DNA from: Parasitella parasitica
Lineage: Eukaryota > Mucoromycota > Mucoromycetes > Mucorales > Mucoraceae
DNA length: 64,000 nt
Direction: 5' to 3'
Assembly (NCBI GenBank): GCA_025201805.1
Contig: MU619304.1
Coordinates: forward strand, 78,182-142,181
The notes under the pieces are model-generated. The model was given only the letters and a program-made list of their open reading frames with translations, did no database searches and was not told the origin of the DNA. The translations under genes were made by a program, and so were the position numbers. Below, piece by piece: positions 58,039 to 64,000 of this stretch. Every line of letters starts with the position of its first letter. Positions within the stretch are counted from its first letter, which is position 1.

Positions 58039-60358
58039 GTAAGTTGGTAGCGACAATGGTCCTGTATTTTTTTTTTTTTTTTTTTCCTCGAGAAAATATA
58101 AATGTATTTGCGTAGCGTGAGACAGTTCTAGATGCATATTGTGAGTCAAGCTCTGGTTTCAAGTCTCTGTTTACTTACATATAGAAATATATAATATATT
58201 TAAAAAAAACTCCTTTTGCAAATAGCGTTTAGTATCATTATCCATCCGCTCGAATGCCAACTGCTTACCTGAACCAAAGTTAAAAAAATATATATTATAT
58301 ATGTAAATTACCCAAAAAGCTTTCTTGTCTGTGTGTTTACTGTCTTGTGCAAGAAAAAAAAGCTCTTTTGCTTTGTATCAATTGATAAAAACAATAAAGA
58401 AAAGGGGAAGCAGGCAAAAAAAGAAGAAAGAGAGGTGAGAAAAAAAATAAGGATAAAAAGAGAGAGAGGAGAAGAAGGAAGAGAAGAAAGAAATGATAAA
58501 AACGAGGGGAACATAGTGCTATAGCAGCATACCAAAATTCTTTTTTCGGAATGCGTAGATGATATTGTATTCTTGCGTTACATGCGCCATTAAAACAAGC
58601 AGTTTGTGGTTACATTTTCCAAATGTAACTGCGTTGATGCAATTCTGTATTGATTCGAACTGTTCGTCATGCCTTGAATATTTTAAAACTTGTAATATGT
58701 AAATATATGCTTTTGTTCTATAAAAAGCATCGACACACTTGTGATTAGCTCGGCCATGTATGTAGCACTGCGCCCTCTCTCTTTATGTAGATGGGGACAC
58801 ATGTAATGTATCTATACACGTCTCTGCATTCCTAATTTGCAATATGTTTCAAGTATGTATGTAGGTGTATTTGACGCAAAGATCACACCCTCATATATAG
58901 ACATATAAACATTTACAGCGCCCTGGGGGTTTTATGTTTCTATCCTTTCTCCTAAAAGAAAAAAGCACATATTTAGCAAGCCTATATATACATCCTTCTA
59001 TATTGAGGGGTTAGTTTTGACCAAGGGGTAAAGCAGAGTCGTTTACATTACAGCATGTAGCAAATCCGAATATCCAGATATGTATGTGGAGAGTGCATGA
59101 ACGTTTGATTACGCTTTTTCCTACACGATATCTGATCAAAAGCTTAAAAATCAAGGCGCCAAATTTTGTAATTACCGATGCTTTGTTTATGAAAAGCATT
59201 CATGCGTCGTTCATTTGAAGTGATAGAGTGTGTGCATTGGGAGCTCCTTTGACGTCGATGACATTTAATCATTTAAGCAAATACTCATTGTCACTGGAGC
59301 TCAAGCATTCTCACTGTGCGGTGCATATAAAAACTGTGCTGGGCATTCCCTTTCCATCTTCCTGGATATCACACGAGGGCAGTTTGTTTCACAGAGCCGC
59401 TCTATTTCAAAACATAAGGTTTCTGTCAAGATCGCATTTGCAGCGAAATTCAGAGCCTGATCGTTACACGTCTTTTGATGATCGATTGCGGCGTTTGCAG
59501 CACTATGTGATGAGACGAATGATCTGCACATGATACTGAATCTTATTGAAGGTGATACAATTCTTGCGTAGTTTTCTGTTTTACGATTAAAAGCGTTTAT
59601 TTCATGATGCTTCAATAAACAGTTATTAAGAATGAATCGAGTAGCCATTAGGGTTTGCATACGTATTAGAAAAGTGAACACTTTTGCTTAAAAATACATG
59701 AAAGTCAAATTATACTCACCATGTCCTCAATGAGAGAGAAACACATCTGTCAATTATACTATTTGACGTAGTCATGGTACTACGGAGAGCATCTATTACG
59801 ATGTATCTTGTACTCTTATTTTATAAAACATGGTAGATGAACAGAACAGTTATTGAGCTTTCATGTTCAAGTTCGCATTTATTGCTTTTTGAGCAACTTG
59901 TCTTGCATAATCATAACTTCCTGATCAAACTATGCTTATAGTTAGGATGTTAAATTTCATGAGCCATTAGTCTGTTCTACTCTGTAATTATATATGTACC
60001 AAACACTTTCTTTCTCAGTATCTCAATCAAAAACTCATTGTAACAGCAAAAAGGCTTACTTTGCAGTGTGATTCTGGCATCAAGTTATTAAACAATATGG
60101 CTTTAAGGCATGCATAGGCTTCTACGCTGATTAAATTTTGTGCAAATTACACATTTTAGCATAATGAACACTATTTTGAAGCACTCCCATTCATAAAGAG
60201 CCATGAAGCAAGACTCATTGAATATTTTACGTGTTTCATTAAAACAAAAGGCAATAACAATGTATCCGGCATACAAGTTTTGAGCTATTATAAATCTTCC
60301 ACGAAAGACGAAATTGCAAAAAGGTATTCTTTTTCTTTCATTTACACACAATCGCAAA
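58039..60358. other. Intergenic DNA with an unresolved two-strand open segment
   Basis: Low-complexity A/G-rich DNA lies at 58340-58510. At 59228-59681 both strands are open for about 100-126 codons (minus strand with several Cys, SSHSAANAAIDHQKTCNDQA), but neither has a recognised family or splice partner. Nothing else is seen. Confidence 0.4.
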
Positions 60359-62143
60359 ATGAAGCAGTCTCCTTGGAACACGCTACCTTTAGAAGTGTGC
60401 TGCATTATATTCGAACAAATTGAATCCGTAACAGAATTAGCCAACTGCCGATTAGTTTGTAAAATGTGGAACCCTCTTGCCGAGAAAGCCATGTTTGGTC
60501 AGCATTTGGAGTTCAGAAGAGCTGAATCCATTGTCAAGTTTATTGCTATCTTGAAGTCGAAACCAGCAGCAACTCGGTTTATCAAGTCAATAAGTCTATT
60601 TGACCCTTACCACAAGTTTCTGCAACTACAAAAAGAATTACTCGACCTGGCACTGACGCCAAACATCAGATATTTGCGAGGTGAAATGAGCGAGGAGCTA
60701 TTTGGCCATTTATTATGCATTGCTCAGCAATCACCCAGCAAATTCGACAGGTTACAGGCATTACCAAAGTTGAATACAATAGCCAGCGGCAAATTTTCAG
60801 AAATGGGAAGATGCATATCCTCCATAATGGGAACGGGCAAATTGAACACAATGAGATCCAAGTATTTTGATGCAATGCTTTATTTTAAAAAACCCTTGAA
60901 AGAACTAAATGCATCGTTGTCACTGTTCGAAGTACCTGGATTATGTGATTGTATCTTCAATCATCTAGACGAATTCACAAGCTTAACCAAGCTCGCATTG
61001 GATTTTTATGGTTTTCCTAACTATGATATGCAGTCTAGGTATTTCCTTGAGCTGGAGATGATTCTTAACCAGTGCGGCACGCTACAGACTCTGAAGCTTG
61101 ACCTGCTAGGCTGGGGCGTCAGTCATTCAATGGAGAAGGTAGAGTTCAAGGAATGGCTTTCAAACAACGTGGTGCCAGTTCCAAGTCTTCATACAATTAT
61201 ACTCGATCGAGCGTCCAGTCCACATATGCTTGAGTATGTTGTACACAAGTACCCCAAAGTCTCCAAAATAATTATCGAGAACTTTAATACCTGCACTGAG
61301 CGCGTTCTGGATGCCATCAAAAATATAGACACGGTTCAATTACTTACAAAACAAACAATCATTGAGGGATCCTTCTTAGAATTATTCCGCAAGATGAGGA
61401 GTAAGACGAATCAAATGCAGATCCTAGGCACCGATGATCCCAATAAGGGTGGGCCATTACTAGATATAACCAAATGCAAGAGCACTGGAATTACAAAGTT
61501 TGTTATAAACACAATGTCCGCACCACAACTTATTTACGAGGAGATCATATCACTAATTGGCTCAGTAAACTGCTTGGAGACAAGGTATATAGGCTACTGC
61601 TGTGAGCGTGAGAGGGGCAAACCATTGTTAGACAAGCTACGCGACGTAGTCCCATTTGATAGCTTAGACAAACTAGCTTGTTTTAAGTTACAATGTGATG
61701 GAGAAGAGATTAATGCAAACATCTGTGAAAAATTAGCTTCTGCTGCTCCGAATTTGAACCATCTGACTATCAATGCTAGCTGCTCTTATGAAAAAGGTCA
61801 TCATGTATACTTTCCTCGTGCAGATCTTGAAACTGTTTCCATATTCAGAACACCTGGTTCCACAAAAAAGTATCTTCAAGAAGCTCAAGAGGTCCTCCTG
61901 ATAATAGAAAAAACAGGTGCTCCGCAAATGTCCTATTACCTCCTAACGCCTGGAGCAAACGGGCTACCTTCTCGCAGCCAGCAGATCTCCAAGCAAAGTC
62001 TTTCAGAGTATCCTCACAAGCTACCAGTGATTCGCATTGCGTTTAAATCTTTGAGTAACCTGAAAATTAGCCTTGGGGCCCTTTTATTAGAAATGAAGTT
62101 TGACCCTGAGGCTCGAACTGAGCAATCCATTGTTGATTGTTGA
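60359..62143 (+). CDS. F-box/LRR protein
   Basis: Single exon, 594 aa. The F-box is at residues about 4-48 (PWNTLPLEVCCIIFEQIESV, then LANCRLVCKMWNPLAEKAMF). LRR-like segments follow, such as LTKLALDFYGF, LQTLKLDLLGWG, LHTIILDRA and LNHLTINAS. It is predicted to be a substrate receptor of an SCF ubiquitin ligase. The start at 60359 places the F-box at the N-terminus; the leader is AT-rich. The stop is followed within 30 bp by an 80-T run. Confidence 0.8.
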   Translation: MKQSPWNTLPLEVCCIIFEQIESVTELANCRLVCKMWNPLAEKAMFGQHLEFRRAESIVKFIAILKSKPAATRFIKSISLFDPYHKFLQLQKELLDLALTPNIRYLRGEMSEELFGHLLCIAQQSPSKFDRLQALPKLNTIASGKFSEMGRCISSIMGTGKLNTMRSKYFDAMLYFKKPLKELNASLSLFEVPGLCDCIFNHLDEFTSLTKLALDFYGFPNYDMQSRYFLELEMILNQCGTLQTLKLDLLGWGVSHSMEKVEFKEWLSNNVVPVPSLHTIILDRASSPHMLEYVVHKYPKVSKIIIENFNTCTERVLDAIKNIDTVQLLTKQTIIEGSFLELFRKMRSKTNQMQILGTDDPNKGGPLLDITKCKSTGITKFVINTMSAPQLIYEEIISLIGSVNCLETRYIGYCCERERGKPLLDKLRDVVPFDSLDKLACFKLQCDGEEINANICEKLASAAPNLNHLTINASCSYEKGHHVYFPRADLETVSIFRTPGSTKKYLQEAQEVLLIIEKTGAPQMSYYLLTPGANGLPSRSQQISKQSLSEYPHKLPVIRIAFKSLSNLKISLGALLLEMKFDPEARTEQSIVDC

Positions 62144-62168
62144 TTTTACTAATTAGCAGTGATTATAA

Positions 62169-62170
<2 letters not shown>

Positions 62171-62250
<80 letters not shown>

Positions 62251-62266
62251 CTTTTTTTTTTTTTTT
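62171..62266. repeat. Poly-T tract (80 T, one C, 15 T)
   Basis: Starts 27 bp after the F-box stop codon. Read on the minus strand it is a long poly-A, so it could be the tail of an inserted retro-element or cDNA. No such element is recognised to its right. Confidence 0.85.
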
Positions 62267-62849
62267 GAAGGAGTGGATGTCTTATGCTATTTACACGCAC
62301 TCTCCATAGCCTTTTTTATAGAAACACAATATCTCATGTAGCTCTTAATACAATAGCAGCATGATATACTAGTGATATTACTCTTGTCGACTCTGTCATT
62401 AACTTTGGAAATAATAAATAGCTCCTTAATTCCATTATTGCCTACAAGCTAACAGTATAAACCATATCAATTGAAGCAATTAACATATCATTTAGAGCCC
62501 AAGAATTGTTAGAACTCGATATACATTTGTCCAACAATATAAATAGAGAGTCCTCAAATGAAGAATAACGTAAAAGTCCAAATAGACCTTCATTGTGATA
62601 CACATGGTCTACTGTAAGTAAAATAAACAATAAACATATGATAAAATTGCCTGCTGAGCCCACCAGCAGGGACATCAAAACTGGTATACATCTCTTGTAA
62701 CCTCGCAACTGATCAAGAAGATATTTTAGATTAAAGGGTACATACAGTTTCCTCCGCTTCAACAAAACCATTGGCGGTGATGTAGATTACAGTTGACGAA
62801 ACTAGGTTGGGCCAATGAAAATAAATTTTGGTCATTTCCAAATTGAGTT
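62267..62849. other. Region 3' of the Fanzor-like gene
   Basis: Contains a 109-codon minus-strand frame (62771-62442) with one strong hydrophobic stretch (VGSAGNFIICLLFILLTV) but no family. It may belong to the adjacent mobile element or be chance. If the neighbouring gene is a Fanzor, its guide RNA could start in the gene's 3' part and extend into this area. Confidence 0.35.
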
Positions 62850-62925
62850 GGGACACGATTACAAAAATGGGTCACGAATACGAAAATGGGACAACAAGAT
62901 GAAAATGGGACATGAGTACGAACAT
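62850..62925 (+). repeat. 19-bp tandem repeat, four degenerate copies
   Basis: Four consecutive 19-bp units (62850-62868, 62869-62887, 62888-62906 and 62907-62925), each starting GGGNCA and ending in AAAAT or AACAT. The period is not a multiple of three, so it is not a coding repeat. It lies 64 bp beyond the stop codon of the Fanzor-like gene. Confidence 0.75.
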
Positions 62926-62988
62926 GGAGATAATGTTAGTATCTTTCAGAAGAGTCAGAATTGTTACAGCTTCTTACCTGCAATATCT

Positions 62989-64000
62989 TTAAGTTGCTGA
63001 CTCACCGGAGTGAGCAGCAACAACCACATTGGAGGTGGCGGTATGTCTTTTGAAGAATTGGGGGCGGCCATTTCCACACCAAATTGATGTGGCAATGGTG
63101 AGCATGTTCTTCGAGGCCATGGCATCGCGATTCCAGTAAATATTGCAAGTTTTACACTTCAATACCTGATGGATTTTGGTTTCTTTGTTGTCATGGATTA
63201 TCTTGAAATTCTCCAGATCTTCTTTGAGACAATTGTTGCAGATCTATGAATAATCGGTTTTAGCTGAAAGTGCAATATGTGAATTATGTGTGTTTTTTCC
63301 TTAATAACCTTCGATGTTTTGAACTCATTAATATCTACAAGTAATAGTTCACCAATTCTTTCTCTTGCTTGTAGTTGCTTGTATATTTTGTTCGAGACAC
63401 CGTGTCTTAAACCTCTGAACTTTATATGATCTTTGTTTTTTAATCCGTCACCAAAGACCACCAGAGGCATCTTACTTTTGTCACATACTTCAAAACAAGC
63501 CTTGTTTTTTCTGTTATAAGTTACAAAAATAACAGTTAGAGTTTACTGAATTTACGAAAACTAGAGAAAAGTATATACCTCTTGGACCTTGTAACAGTAG
63601 TGATGGGTTTTCTTTCTCTGGGAGCACGAGTACAGCTGTGGCAATTTTTTCTTCTTCTTTTTCTGTTCGCCCTTGTCTTTTTTCTCTTGCCCTTATTATA
63701 CTTCTTTCCGCCATTTATCAGGATATTGACGCTTTCTTCGATAACTTGTTGAGAGCTAAGGTAGTTCAACCATCTGACTTTGGAAGTATCAAAGCCGTAG
63801 AAATCAAACAACGTATTCATGTGCTGCAACATGTAGGCTACGTACAGAACAAATTGCTCTACAGATGCAGTTTTAGGCGAGGGAATGTCTGTTTCAATCT
63901 TTTCAATGCCTAGTTCTTGTTTGTGTTTCTGTTGCTTTTTCATTCTTGTTACACTTCCACCCATATTATAGTATTCGATTGAGGACAAGCGACGTATGTC
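62989..64000 (-). CDS. Fanzor/TnpB-like RuvC nuclease, 5' end outside the window
   Basis: Minus-strand exons 64000(partial)-63579, 63510-63309 and 63243-62989; junctions are in phase. The visible part starts DIRRLSSIEYYNMGGSVTR. Next are IPSPKTASVEQF, a Lys/Arg-rich block (INGGKKYNKGKRKKTRANRK) and VVFGDGLKNKDHIKFRGL. The end has LLVDINEFKTSKICNNC, CKTCNIYWNRDAMASKNM and a short tail. TSK.C..C plus C..C followed by NRD is the zinc-ribbon/RuvC-III arrangement of TnpB and eukaryotic Fanzor proteins, RNA-guided DNA nucleases carried by mobile elements. The RuvC-I Asp should lie beyond 64000. The usual DxNA motif reads DAMA here, which may weaken activity. Family assignment is from remembered patterns of mucoralean homologues. 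Confidence 0.7.

Noticed and set aside
62442-62771. 109-codon minus-strand ORF as part of the Fanzor-like protein
   Set aside because: The nuclease frame ends at 62991-62989; this frame is separated from it by the tandem repeat and has no shared motif.
1-64000. CRISPR arrays, bacterial operons, tRNA and rRNA genes
   Set aside because: No regularly spaced repeats of CRISPR type, no tRNA A/B-box pairs and no rRNA-like sequence were found by eye; spliceosomal introns make this a eukaryotic nuclear sequence.

Overview
The window looks like nuclear DNA of an early-diverging fungus, most likely Mucoromycota and probably Mucorales. It is AT-rich, with many short introns (about 50-110 nt, GT..AG, CTAAC/TTAAC-like branch sites). 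It carries a chitin synthase fused to a myosin-like motor, fungal Zn2Cys6 regulators, a DASH subunit, single-exon F-box/LRR genes, and mobile-element remnants that resemble mucoralean families. The species cannot be named from the sequence. Two 10-N assembly gaps (7292-7301 and 24934-24943) both lie in intronic poly-T tracts.

Layout. 1-6.9 kb: AT-rich, gene-poor DNA with a diverged 350-bp direct repeat and broken ORFs, one of which resembles the N-terminal part of a mobile-element protein. 7-19.6 kb: a promethin/LDAF1-like lipid-droplet protein, a short Zn2Cys6 regulator, cyclophilin, a Sla1-type endocytic adaptor, a Rap1/Rsr1 GTPase, a multi-pass membrane protein and an F-box protein. 19.6-22.7 kb: intergenic, with a large inverted-repeat (foldback) element. 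22.7-32 kb: Dad2, a Gbp2/Hrb1-type SR protein, RNase H2 subunit C, the Doa10/MARCH6 ubiquitin ligase and an expansin-like secreted protein. 32-43.3 kb: myosin-motor chitin synthase, a second Zn2Cys6 regulator and an SLC25A46-like carrier. 43.4-46.1 kb: a possible broken host gene next to a LINE remnant that abuts a DDE transposase remnant. 46.8-58 kb: a small unknown protein, a BRE/BABAM2-like protein, an S28 serine peptidase, a 3-ketoacyl-CoA reductase (Ifa38/KAR) and a PX-AGC kinase. 60-62.1 kb: a second F-box/LRR protein. 63-64 kb: the C-terminal part of a Fanzor/TnpB-like RuvC nuclease that runs off the right edge.

Functionally these are mostly unlinked housekeeping genes. Themes are polarized growth and cortex (Sla1, Rap1/Rsr1, motor-chitin synthase), ER and lipids (promethin-like, Doa10, Ifa38) and nuclear RNA/DNA upkeep (Gbp2-like, RNase H2C, Dad2). 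Several neighbours share short divergent promoters (RNase H2C/Doa10 262 bp; TF/SLC25A46-like 213 bp) or closely converge (Gbp2-like/RNase H2C 67 bp apart; S28 peptidase/Ifa38 55 bp apart). I built the exon models by hand from splice signals, phase and family resemblance; no similarity search was run.
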